Shown here: positions 12,736 to 23,041 of the stretch, piece after piece
Numbering within the stretch: the first letter of the stretch is position 1
Layout: every line of letters starts with the position of its first letter
From: Garcia nutans
Lineage: Eukaryota; Streptophyta; Magnoliopsida; Malpighiales; Euphorbiaceae
Reading direction: 5' to 3'
Assembly (NCBI GenBank): GCA_947685225.1
Contig: CANTUV010000015.1
Location: forward strand, 5,642,001-5,706,000
DNA: 64,000 nt
Translations under genes and position numbers: made by a program
The notes under the pieces: model-generated
What the model saw: only the letters and a program-made list of their open reading frames with translations
What the model was told of the DNA's origin: nothing
Database searches by the model: none

Positions 12736-12800
12736 CTTTTCGGTTAAACGTGCTGATGCAAGGTAAGTACCAAGATGGGTGACCTCCTAGGAAGGGCTTG
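12736..12800 (+). other. 5S rRNA-like segment in Cassandra LTR 1
   Basis: Resembles the internal control region of plant 5S rRNA: GGTTAAACGTGC (A-box position, about 12742-12753) and GATGGGTGACCTCCTAGGAA (C-box position, from about 12774). The 5' part of 5S is diverged and the 3' end departs after GGAAG, so it is not a functional 5S gene. Confidence 0.85.
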
Positions 12801-13046
12801 GCCCAGCCACATCATTTGGTAGCAAAGCCTATTTATCGGGTCTGGTCCCACTGCTCTGGGTTTAAGGATGAACCTCCTTAAAAAGGGAGGGAATGATATG
12901 TTCGAGGGTTTGGAAGTTTATGGATCAGGTTCGACAAGGTGGCACATAAAGTCAAAAGAGACTGGTGAGCCCATGCTTGATCCAAATAAAGAAAATGGGT
13001 GTGCCTCTGCTGACAGCTTAAGCTTTTAGTAGAAATGGTCAGTGTT

Positions 13047-13111
13047 CTTTTCGGTTAAGCGTGATGATGTAGGGTAAGTACCAAGATGGGTGACCTCCTG
13101 GGAAGGGCTTG
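13047..13111 (+). other. 5S rRNA-like segment in Cassandra LTR 2
   Basis: Contains GGTTAAGCGTG (A-box position) and GATGGGTGACCTCCTGGGAA (C-box position), the latter agreeing with the plant 5S consensus as I know it. This copy is closer to 5S than the one in LTR 1. It could support RNA polymerase III promoter activity, but that is inference. Confidence 0.85.
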
Positions 13112-13130
13112 GCCCAGCTGCATCAATCAC

Positions 13131-14225
13131 TCTCATAATCTGTTTGAACCTCACCTCTTGCATAATCATTACCCTTTTATTTGAACATTGTGATGTTATG
13201 TGTCCATACCCCCAAACACTTAAAACACATAATATCATGATTCTTAGAAGCTTGAGCAGAAGTGTTACCTTTATTTTTGGGGTCAAATGTCTCCTTAGGC
13301 TTTATTTTCTCATCTTTCTTATGTTGGGCAACCTTATTATCATTCTTCCAAATAGACCTCCATGTGGTATTTTGATTTGAATATGTGTTGGCTTGCCTCA
13401 CATTACCTTTTTGCTTCAATTGTTTTTCTCCACTTTAATTGCCATATGCACCATGTCTTCAATCTCCACATAGTGTTGTAGCTCCACTATGTTGGCTATG
13501 TCTTTATTTAGGCCATTCAAGAACCTTTCCATGGTAGCTTCCCTATCTTCTTCAACATTTGATCTTATCATTGCTATTTCCATTTCCTTATAGTAGTCCT
13601 TCACATTCTTTGTCCCTTGTACAAGGCATTGCAATTTTTGATGCAAGTCCCTATAGCAGTGGCTAGGAACAAAGCATCATTTCATCATAGCCTTCATCTC
13701 CTCCCATGTTTGGATAGATCTTTCTCTATTTCTCCTTCTATTTGTAAGGAGTTGATCCCACCATACAATTGCAAAGTCACTAAATTGCACGACTACAAGC
13801 TTCACCTTTTTCTCTTCCGAGTAGTTGTGGCACTCAAAAATAAGCTCTACCTTTTGCTCTCACTCCATATATGCATCAAGATCATTCCTTCCTTAAAAAG
13901 GAGGGATCTTCATTTTTATGCTCCCTATGTTCTTGTAAACATCATTTCTACCCCTCCTTATACCCCCAAAGTTTTGGCTTTCATTTATCATGGTGGCTTG
14001 ATCATCAAAGTCTTCTTCTTCTTCATATGTTGGAGGTGTTGGTTGCTTTCTTGGTCTAGGAGCATTTTGAACAACCCCTCCATGAATAGCATTGATCTCT
14101 CCTTGTTGCCTCTCAAGCTTCTCATTCATGTTTTCAAACACTAGTTGCATCCTCTCAAATTGTTGTTGCATGGCTCTGAGAAGGAAGGTTGTTCCTTGTT
14201 TGTTGTCTCCACTTGATGATTCCAT
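13131..14225 (-). pseudogene. Gypsy-2 gag, broken
   Basis: The minus-strand ATG at 14225-14223 opens a frame (MESSSGDNK...) with an early coiled-coil-like segment (QQFERMQLVFENMNEKLE). It then reaches NIGSIKMKIPPF and a TAA at 13893-13895. The same frame continues with capsid motifs (WWDQL, a YYKEME segment) but has two more stops (TGA for Trp and for Arg by comparison with the gypsy-1 pattern). A CCHC knuckle lies near 13240-13180 but changes frame in its middle. The 3' end is cut by the Cassandra TRIM and resumes at 12577. Related to gypsy-1 and gypsy-3 gag but a separate subfamily. Confidence 0.85.
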
Positions 14226-14845
14226 ATTAACCTGAAATTTTGAGAACAAAACAAAGAAAACACAAGAACTCTCCCTTGCGTAAATGCTCTTGTGATAATG
14301 ACGCTCCACTCGTGTTTCACTCACAATTGGCTTTTATCCTCTTATAAGCTCACTCACTCTTGCCTTTTTTTCACTCAAGCAATCTTTATGATTTTATAAA
14401 CAAGGGTCAGTTCAAATCACAATTAAATGACTCAATGTAAATAATTTTAATGAGAATTAACAAAGAAATCTAAATTCAGCAAGAAGAGGTGAAAACAAAA
14501 CTAGAGGCAAATAACACAACCAAACAAATGAAAGGAACACACTTGATTTAGAATTAAGTGTATAATGATTTTTTATGTTATTTTTGTAGCAATGATTCAA
14601 TATTGTTACCTGCTGAAGATATAAGAGTTAAATGGGTAGAATTAACAAATGATAACTAAAGATGCAAACAATATGACAAATTGGAAATTTAGTGAATTAA
14701 ACTTGTAATTCCCTAGTGGAAACACAAATTATCACACCAAACACTCAAATAATGTGAAATAAATGGTTTTTCAAGAAACCAAACTCAATTGAAATGAGTT
14801 AATTCCAAACAACCCCAAATTCTTACAATAACACTAAATGAAAAG
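14226..14845 (-). other. Gypsy-2 leader, truncated
   Basis: AT-rich non-coding sequence upstream of the gypsy-2 gag. No primer site or LTR is visible before the sequence changes to gypsy-3 coding on the opposite strand near 14846, so gypsy-2 was truncated at a rearrangement junction here. Confidence 0.6.
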
Positions 14846-15092
14846 AGCTAGATCATAACTAAACTTGAAGATGATAATGATGAGGACCAACAATCTCAAG
14901 TCCATTCTGCTAATGATGAAAATGCAAAGAAAGACCCTTTAGCCATTCATGGAGGCCCAATAACAAGAGCTAGAGCCAAAAAGATGATGGAAACATTAAC
15001 TTGCTTAATTGAAGACATTTGGAAGAAACAAGCTCAATGTGATGGAGTTAACTTATTAAGGGAGGAACAAAAGTCAAAGATTGTAAACATGA
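14846..15092 (+). pseudogene. Gypsy-3 pol C-terminus, first part
   Basis: Plus-strand frame reading LEDDNDEDQQ, then the GPITRARAKKM motif typical of the end of plant Ty3/gypsy polyproteins, then about 40 more codons to the insertion point of the Ogre-like element. It resumes at 37309 and ends with a TAA at 37380-37382. No further pol is present upstream, because the junction with gypsy-2 truncates it. The last five bases (CATGA, 15088-15092) are the target duplication. Confidence 0.85.
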
Positions 15093-16314
15093 TGTGAGCG
15101 GGGATTTTCGCCCCCACTCCCGGTGAAATGGTTCTTGCGACTTCGGCACTGTTTAGGCTCGGGGCCTTAGAGAACACGGACTTAAGATCGGAGAAAATGG
15201 AGTCGCCACCCGGACGGGCAGGGAAAAAAGAAAGGGGTGGATGACTCGATTCCTAAGGAATCCCTAACCCCTTAATGGGTTTGGAAAGTTGGGTACGTGT
15301 GGGGAAGGTGAGAAATGGCCCAGCACCCCCAGAATGCCTGGTTCATTGGAACCGGCCTCCTTTACAGGTCTTAATATTATAAAATTCTTAAATATAACAA
15401 TATTATCCATACTACACACAATAAAAAGAAAGCATCATTATATTAAAATCAAAGAAATGTCCAAACAAAACAAAACAAATAAATGGACACCCATCCAAGG
15501 ATGGAAACATGTCCTTACATCACATGCCTAGATAGGACACCCACCAAAAGGTAGAAACATGCCCTTTACAAAGGTTCTAAAATAGAAAAGAAAATTAAAT
15601 TAGATGATGTTTAACTAATGAGGTACCCACCAAGTGGAAACATACCTCTTACAAAATTTGGAAGTCTAAATAAATTGATAAAAGTAAATATCCATTCATA
15701 ATAAATAAATCATTCATCAAAGCTATTAACCAAAACAAACATCCATCCATGATAAATTAAATAAATCAAGTATTAAAATTAAATAAATTAAAGCATAAGA
15801 AATAAATCAAGGTATAAATAAATATGGAATTGAATAAAACAAATAAAAGTTCTAGTATAGCTACTATTTCTATTTAGGGTTCTTTATCTCATGTGTTAAG
15901 GTTTTGGAAATTCTAAAGTTAAGCTACTGTGACTTTTTAGGGAATTAAAATAGATTAGGGTTTTATGTTTTTTAAAGGTTGGCAAGACACTTTGATTAAA
16001 CAAATTAAGATTTGAATGGTGAAATCATGAAACTAGGGTTTTGGACACTTTGAAATACTTTTTAATTCATGATTTTAAATAGTGATTTAAGCTACTGTGT
16101 AATTTTTGAGTTTTTATGTTTTTATATTTTTTTAATGTTTTAAAAGGACTAGGGTTTAAGGGTTTTAAAAGGGTTAGTGTTCATTATTTTAGGTTTAAAA
16201 GTTGAATTTTGGATTTAGGCTTTGAAATTAGGGTTCTTGGGTAATGAATTTGAATTAGAGTTTTAAAAAGCAATTTGATGATTTATGAAGTTTTATGAAT
16301 TTAAACACATGGAT
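15093..16314 (-). repeat. Truncated 3' LTR of the Ogre-like element
   Basis: Aligns with 35055-36295 of the full LTR with few differences, then stops after ACACATGGATTG where the inserted LTR unit begins. The remaining 1 kb, including the LTR start on the element's strand and the polypurine tract, is missing. Confidence 0.9.
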
Positions 16315-17137
16315 TGTAACACCCCATACTCTATATAAGTACTATACATATATCTGGTATACCTACAATACGTATATAAAGTATAAGAATGTCACTTTTA
16401 GTTTCAATTTAAAAACCTTTATTCGAGATCCAGCAATATTACATTAATTTAAAGAGCATTTACCAAAAATCCTTATTCTTATTTATCCAAAATTTCATCT
16501 TTACATATGAATATATTTTCTTATAAAAAAAATATAACATAATTAAAAATTACACATGTATGCATCACCTTCTAGTTGGTCTCGAGACACACTTACCCTT
16601 CTCGTGGCATAACAGCTGGACTTCCAGATCAACCGCATAAATACCTGCGCGATTACACAACCGCACTAAGCCCGAGAGCTTAGTAGTACAAATAAATATT
16701 AAAATATACTACACAAAAGAATCATGCCTCATATTTTTATGCATCATGTTTTATTGTTCTCTTTTACCATGTTTTCCTTTCTCAATGCATTCTTCATATT
16801 TCCCACTAAACTCATGAATTAGATACATATTTACCTAGAACATTCACAACACAATACTTACCCTTTCTATCTCATATACATATACATATACATCATTTCA
16901 ACAAAACACCATTCAATACTTACCCTTTGTAAATATTTGTTATATTTTCCGCTGTGTTTTGAAATAATATTTAATTTATTGTATTTTATAAATTTCTTTT
17001 AATGTTTTAAATTTAATCACATTATTGAAGGGAATTGTTTGTATGTCTTATAAACTGTGGCATACCTATATTCAGTATATGTATATTACGATCGTATTAG
17101 CATGCTGTGTACGTATACGGGGTATAGGGGTGTTACA
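16315..17137. repeat. Two Tekay-type LTR ends fused in inverted orientation
   Basis: Begins TGTAACACCCC and ends GGGGTGTTACA, an 11-bp perfect terminal inverted repeat extending imperfectly to about 28 bp. The first part (about 16315-16930) resembles the terminal part of Tekay-type LTRs in minus orientation, with the GCGCGATTA...GCTTAGTA block near 16645-16690. The last part (about 16930-17137) matches the end of the plus-strand solo LTR at 19760-19964. The flanks (TGGAT and TTACC) do not form a target duplication. It separates the truncated Ogre-like LTR from the 3' untranslated region. Confidence 0.7.
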
Positions 17138-17147
17138 TTACCCACCA

Positions 17148-17491
17148 AAAATAGATCTTTATCTATTAGAAACTATGTCTTTTACCTACGAACATGGATC
17201 TTTATCCAATGGAGATTGGGTCTTTGCCCGTGAAACATGGATCTTTTATCCATTGGAAATCGGGTCTTTACCCTTGAAACATGGATCTTTATCCATTGGA
17301 GATCGGGTCTTTACCCTTGAAACAAGGATCTTTATCCTTCGAACTTTGGGTCTTTACCCTTTGAAACATGGATTTTTATCCATTGAAAATCGGGTCTTTA
17401 CCCTTGAAACATGGATCTTTATCCATTGGAGATCGGGTCTTTACCCTTGAAAATGGATCTTTATCCATTGGAGATCGGGTCTTTACCCTTG
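17148..17491 (+). repeat. Tandem repeat, about eight 43-bp units
   Basis: Units of the type ATGGATCTTTATCCATTGG followed by GATCGGGTCTTTACCCTTGAA, with the first copies more diverged. The period is 43 bp, not a multiple of three. Tandem arrays in the 3' untranslated region are a known habit of Ogre elements, and the position here fits that. Confidence 0.9.
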
Positions 17492-17652
17492 CTTCAGCTC
17501 TTTTAGCTCGATTGATCTTTCGTCTTTTGCATCTTCATTCTTTTGAGAGTTCTAATTGTTCCATTCTTTTGTTCTTCCTTTTTGCAAAGATTTAGCTATT
17601 TTTAATTGGACCTTATATCCTCTCCTTGCCCCCCTACGTGGCAAAATATTTG
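17492..17652 (-). other. Ogre-like 3' untranslated region, left part
   Basis: Non-coding, pyrimidine-rich on the plus strand. Ends with ATTTG (17648-17652), the left target duplication of the solo LTR. Continues at 19970 after that insertion. Confidence 0.5.
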
Positions 17653-19964
17653 TGTAATATCTCAATGTATGCTCTAGAAGTTTTAATACAATTGTTGTTT
17701 GATTTGAATTTAATGTACATATGTTTTTGCAAAGGAAAGTTATGTGAAGAAAGGAAATGTATATGTTGTATATATGTTAATATAAATAACATATACATAA
17801 GTCAAATGGAGAGTCATTGGAAGAAGATATTTTTATGTGTGATATGTGAAATTACTTAAATGGGCATATAAGTGACAAAGGTTAAGTTAAATGGGTGAGG
17901 GCATTTAGGTAATTGCTTTGTTAGAATTGCTTGGTGGATATTTAAAGAAGAAAAGAAGTTTGACTTGTGATTATTTTCTTTTCTTCTCCTTTGTGTGCTG
18001 GCTATTCAAGAGAGGAGAGAGCAAGAGAGGTGTTCTTGATGCTAGAATCAAATTGAAGGAGAAATCAAAGGAGTTGGTTGGAGATTTGTGAAATTTCTTC
18101 ATTTAAGGTAAGTACTCTCTTATTTATCTTTGTTATTTTTGAAGTTATGTTTGAGGTGGGTTGTGATGTGTTAAGATTATGAATAGGTGTGTTGGAGATG
18201 AGCTTATAAGTGTTGAGATTGATTATAAGTTAAAAAGGTTGGATTGATGTTGTTTTTGGTTGGAAGATGATAAGTTAAGGGTGATGTTTGGTTTTAGGGT
18301 TTTTGAAATGGTAGATGATTAAATGGATTATTGATGTATGGTTAATATGAATATTATGTTAAACATGCAAAATAAGTGTTAATGATTTTGATTACATCCA
18401 TTTGAATGAGTTTATGTTGTGTATATTGTGTTTTTATTCAATCAAAAGAGAGTTGGCCATAGTTAGGGTTTGTATACATGAGAGACACGGCCAAACCAAG
18501 GAAGAGACACGGCCAACCTAAGGTATTTTTTAGAGACACGGCCAAGTCCATGGAAATTTGGCCGTGTTTGGTGATTTTTGGAGAGGACACGGCCGTGTCC
18601 CTTGCCCATGTTGGCTTCTGTTGCTTTTGGTTGAGAGGGTTTTGGTTGAGAGACACGGCCACAAGCTTGGCCGTGTCCCTTGAGTGTGTTGGTTACTGTA
18701 ATTTTTCCTTGCTCTTCTTATATGATTGAGTTTGAACTTACATTTGATAATGCATATGATACTATATGAACAAGGTTATGTATTATGCATTGTGACTCTT
18801 GTAAATGGTAATGTGTTATATGAATAATGTACTTTGAAATGTTGTATCAATGATGCTATATGAATAATATGATTTGAGATATAATATGATATGAGGCCAT
18901 TGTTATTGGCTATGATAACTCAAATGTGATATGAAGCCATTGTGTTTGGCTATGATGATTCTATTGGAAGGACATAAGGCATGTTTGCCTAATTGATGAT
19001 GAGATTTGAGAATAAAATAATAAATGAATTGTGTGTCTAATGTGTTATTCATGTTCAGAGTTTTGTTATTGGTGGCATGCCTATTGGTAACATTCTCTTA
19101 AAGTTAGGTTGGATTGGATCCTTGAAGCCTAATTGAGATGTTACAACCCTTTAAGCTAGGTTGGATTGGTTCTTGAAGCCAAGTTGGGTTGATACTTAGC
19201 ATGCTTTGTTCCCCTTGAAGCTTGGTTGAACCTAAATCCTTGAAGCCTAGTTGGGTTTATGATAATGATAAATGTGATAACAAAACCAAAGCATTAACTC
19301 TGAAAATTGAATAGCATATTAGAGTGTTTTGGGCCCATGCTTGTCTTTGTATATAATGTGATTCTTGAATGGTAAAAACTATGAAACTATGAAGAAGTAA
19401 TATGAATATTGTTATGATATTAAATGTAGTTTGATGTGGTAATGTGATGTGCTTCTATGTGTGTGGTTTATGAAATATATAAGTGTGATGTTAGCTTTTC
19501 ACTTATGATGTTCATTTTATGATTTAGATGTGTGACATTACATTGCCTTAAAGTATTATGTTGGTATATTTTGTACTACTAAGCAGATGGCTTAGCGCGA
19601 TAGTGTTTGATTGCGCAGGTAACAGAGTTGAACCCGAGAGCTCCCGAGACCGAGTGAGAGTAGACATTGAAGAGTTATTTTGGGACTTAAAGATCGGAGA
19701 AGAGCTGTTAATCATGTATATATTCTATGTTTTGTAAACTTTGATTTATATCATATTTGTAATAACTTTCGCTGTGAATTAATAAATGTTTTTATATATA
19801 TACGGTGTCTTTTGGATTTCTTTTAAATGTTTGAGATTGGTTTCACTTATTTAGAAAAATAATTGTTGTGTCTTTTTAAACTGTGGCATTTTCTATATTC
19901 AGTATACGTATTTTACGATCGTTTAAGCATGCTTGTTACGTATACGGGATATAGGGGTGTTACA
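17653..19964 (+). mobile_element. Solo LTR, Tekay/Del-type, 2.3 kb
   Basis: TGTAATATC to GGGTGTTACA with a perfect 5-bp target duplication ATTTG (17648-17652 and 19965-19969). Its first 350 bp are clearly homologous, on the opposite strand, to the LTR ends at 25260-25607 and 32690-33034. The near-terminal block with GCGCGATAGTGTTTGATTGCGCAGG (about 19595-19620) also matches. No internal region is present, so it arose by LTR-LTR recombination. It contains a cluster of the GACACGGCC palindromic module (18479-18682). Confidence 0.92.
18479..18682 (+). repeat. GACACGGCC module cluster in a Tekay-type solo LTR
   Basis: Five GACACGGCC boxes with matching GGCCGTGT partners. Examples are the palindromic GACACGGCCGTGTC at about 18587-18600 and the hairpin GACACGGCCA/TGGCCGTGTC around 18652-18677. 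The same module, with the same following phrase (CTTGAGTGTGTT...TACTG), recurs in the Athila element. Confidence 0.85.
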
Positions 19965-19969
19965 ATTTG

Positions 19970-22348
19970 CAAGTGAGTTTGAAAATATTTGGTATATAAA
20001 CTCAAAAATTGAAAAGGAGAAACTTTGCCCCCTGTGTAGGCTCAAACCCCATGATGTTTTTGCTGTCTAGTTCTTTGTACCAGCATGTATTTCTTCTCTT
20101 TGCAAGACTACTGGAACTTCCACAAGCGAATAGGATTTCCATGCCCCCTTGATTTGACATCTTCTTTTGATTATTTACTTCGCTGGGTGTTTGCTGTTCA
20201 CTTTGAGGAAGAATAGAAAATACAAGACAAGAAAGTGCGATGTGATATGCTCATGTATGCATGATATGAATGAATGATACTTACAGTCATTCCGTTGACT
20301 CACAGACCGAGGTGATCAGCAGAAGTGTTCTTATTGGTTCTGTTTTGATGCTTGTTCAAGTCTTGCATTGGAATGATTGAAATCTTTGCATTTGTGGCTT
20401 TTATCTTCAAGATGAAGAAAACATAAGTGGTAGAGACCCCTAATGGTAGAGTCAGGGATGCATCCATTTCGAATTATGTTTCAGCTTGCCAATAATCATT
20501 TTCTTTGCCCAATATGACCTTTGGAGGTTCAACATACTTCCCTTAACTTGAAGGCTTTGTATGACAAAACACATTTTTTTTTTGAATTTTGATTTCCAAA
20601 TCAAAGTGGCTTTGCTAAATTAATGTCAATGTACCTCAGGACTTGATTTTCCAAATTAACATATCTATAACATGACAACCCTAGTTACCGTACTAAACTC
20701 GGGAATCATTTCTATTTAAGCAAGAATTGTTGCACTTCAGATAGGCACATACACATTACTTGGCCAAAGGTCTCATTTGAGTTTAAATATTTTCTATCTC
20801 ACATGCATGCTTATCCAAACTATCTCCACTAATAGACTCTATCTACCAAGAGAGATCAACAGGTCTTTGGTAGGCTTGAAATGGGGTCTATAAGGGACAC
20901 GGGTTTAAATGAAGGCCATTTTGAGATAGGAGCTGGTGTGACACAATGGACAAACCCTCACACTATAAATTTCTTGTTTGAACTTTAGACAGTTGGGAGC
21001 AATCTTTCTAGACCCCAAATTCCTTCTATCTTCTTGGCATTAATCTGGATCTTGATTAGGACAGTTTTTGCCCTTGCAAAAAGTTTGGTTCCCAAATTCA
21101 TTTCTTTTCTTCTTCTCCCTTTTCTTTATTTCTCTTACTCTTCCCTTTTCTTTCTCTTTGTTTTCCTTACTCTTCCCTTTCTTTGAGCATTTTATCATCT
21201 TGTCCTTCTTCTTGTAGAACTATCAAGTATAGAGCTTTTAAGCATTGAATGGTCTTTCTCCTTTTCTCCAATTTTGATTGAATCTTTGGTTGCGTTGGAC
21301 CAATTCAAGTCAAAATGTCCTTATAAACCAAATGAAAGCCTTTTGTTGACTTAGGTAAAAGAGAACTTAGTTGGCTTTCTGAACCGCCTTTTCAAGTTTT
21401 ATCTTCTTTTTTCTTTTTCTATTCTTTTTTCTTTCTTTTTTCTTTTTCTATTCTCTTTTTTCTTTCTTTTCTTTTTCTATTCTCTTTTTTCCTTTTTTTT
21501 TTCCTTTTTTGGTTCTAGCTCAAACATAGTTGTCTTGTTTGTACCAACTTGGGCTTCTAATAATGGATGAGTGGGGTAACATAAATCTTCCTTAATAGGG
21601 ATAAATCAGTTGTTACTCTAATGTTGATGTTGTCTTGGAGATATTAGGGGATCTTCAACTACCCTTAGGGTCCTGAAAACATCCACTATCTTTATGGTCT
21701 TGAGAGCTTCAACTATCTTTATGGTCTTGACTAATCATTGCCTTTTTTGGTCTTATTGCCTCTTCATCTTAGTGATCATAAGACTTAGCCAAAAGTATCA
21801 CAACAGCTCTAGGTAGGTTATTATGGTTATATGCCAATGAAAAGAAAGCTAAAATTTTATGAAGGCTCAAAGGGACAACTAGGGATTGATATTTAATAGG
21901 GTGGATACTAGTTGTTGGCTAATCAAACAATGCCTAGATCATTTCTCTCTTAAATAAGCAGAGTTCGATTTTGCCTCGAAAGTTTGTCAAAGCATGTTCT
22001 AAGACTGACTAGGACCTAGACAAAGATAATTATGCAGGAGCCCTCTCTAAGTAAGCATACACAACTCAATGCTATAGAGCAATTCCCTCACCTAGTAAAG
22101 TCATTCGAGTCATGATGCATAAATATATTAATTCATGAATTATCAAGCTAGATTCCTCATTGGTTGAACACCAAAATGAACGAAGACCAACAAAAATTTT
22201 GATGAAAGTAATTTATTCAAACAAATTTAAATTTGAAAAACATGATTGTTCCAATTAAATATTAAAGAAAGCAAAATTGAAAAGCAACATTCAAGCTAAG
22301 GAAAGTTCATTGAGTTGGAGTCGAAGACACTTCATTTAGTTAGACATC
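19970..22348 (-). other. Ogre-like 3' untranslated region
   Basis: About 2.4 kb with no reading frame or motif I recognise on either strand. It follows the gag of the Ogre-like element in element orientation. It contains a long pyrimidine-rich tract on the plus strand (about 21398-21515). Where pol would be expected there is only this sequence. Confidence 0.55.
21398..21515 (+). repeat. Polypyrimidine tract (polypurine on the element's strand)
   Basis: More than 100 bp almost entirely C and T, built from TTTTTCTATTCTC-like subunits repeated about three times with T/C runs between. The complement is a long A/G tract on the sense strand of the Ogre-like element. Confidence 0.85.
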
Positions 22349-23041
22349 TCAAGGGCACGAATTTTTTCCATCATCAAGGATCATTGCTTCATCATCCACA
22401 GTTAGTCTAAGCTTGCTTAGTAGCATATCATCTTTAGCAGCTTCTCTATCCATATCATGACAAGGTGACAAGATAAAACTCTTCATGAAGGTTGTAAGCG
22501 ATGATGCCCTTCCAATTTTAGGCTAAGGATTATTCTTAGTGTTGGGCTTATCAGGTTCAAGTAGCTTTCCACTGTCAATTAAATCTTGGATTTCATGCCT
22601 TAATCGAACACATTTATCTGTCTCATGCCCTTGCATTTGATGGAATTGACAGAAGGCCTTGGCATCAAAATTTGGCGGTAGAGGCTTATGTAGAAGTCGA
22701 GGTGCCAATGGTTGTAGCAAATCCATTTTCATTAGATTTTCAGGCATCTTTGACAAAGGCTCCCTTAAGTATGAAAATTTATGCTTCTTTGTAGGCTTAG
22801 TTGTTGCATTTTCCTCAACACCTCCTTTTTCTCTTTGACTTTGCACACTAGGATGATAGCCTCTCTTATTGCTCCACTTAGATAGCACATGATTCAGTTG
22901 GTCTTGTAGAATAGGGATTGATCTCTCATTTTTCATTCGATCTCTATCAGTAGACATGTTCCTTGTTAATGCTGCCTTTTCCTTCTTCCTTATGTCAATG
23001 GGAGATGCCTTATTAGCATTGTTGATGATCTCCAGAATTTC
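22349..23041 (-). pseudogene. Ogre/Tat-like gag, C-terminal part
   Basis: The minus-strand frame entering from the Tekay insertion point reads ILEIINNANKASPID, continues through a basic region, then a zinc-finger-like CQFHQMQGHETDKC segment at about 22650-22610 followed by RLRHEIQDLID, a pattern I associate with Tat-lineage gag. A TAG at 22523-22525 interrupts it. The same frame then runs to a TGA at 22349-22351. With the N-terminal piece at 33035-33141 the whole would be only about 270 codons, well below usual Ogre gag length, so the central capsid part is probably deleted. The frame runs correctly across the 5-bp target duplication of the Tekay element. Confidence 0.75.

Larger units (their letters stand above)
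12583..13125 (+). mobile_element. Cassandra-type TRIM with 5S rRNA-like LTRs, complete
   Basis: 543 bp: two 232-bp LTRs (12583-12814 and 12894-13125) starting TGATA and ending GCATCA or ACATCA. Between them is a 79-bp core with a degenerate primer site TGGTAGCAAAGCC (12817-12829) and a polypurine tract AAAAAGGGAGGGAA (about 12880-12893). A perfect 5-bp target duplication ATCAC flanks it (12578-12582 and 13126-13130). Each LTR holds a 5S rRNA-like stretch. No coding capacity. Known Cassandra elements have this design and depend on other elements for mobilisation. It interrupts gypsy-2 between the zinc knuckle and protease. Confidence 0.9.

Noticed and set aside
12736..13111. A genuine 5S rRNA gene
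   Set aside because: Only the internal control region is 5S-like. The ends diverge and the two copies sit at equal positions in a pair of LTRs with a target duplication, so this is a Cassandra TRIM.
15289..15531. 80-codon frame in the Ogre-like LTR, repeated at 35251-35493 and, reversed, at 62924-63163
   Set aside because: The frame recurs because the LTR recurs. It has no Met-proximal context, domain or coding bias, although its persistence in three copies was considered.
16315..17137. A simple solo LTR
   Set aside because: Its two ends are both LTR 3' ends in opposite orientation and no target duplication is present.
17148..17491. CRISPR array
   Set aside because: Direct repeats without unique spacers in a plant retrotransposon; it is an ordinary tandem repeat.
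17025..17595. Open frames of 141 and 75 codons over the 43-bp array
   Set aside because: The peptide follows the tandem repeat and the period is not a multiple of three, so it is a repeat artefact.
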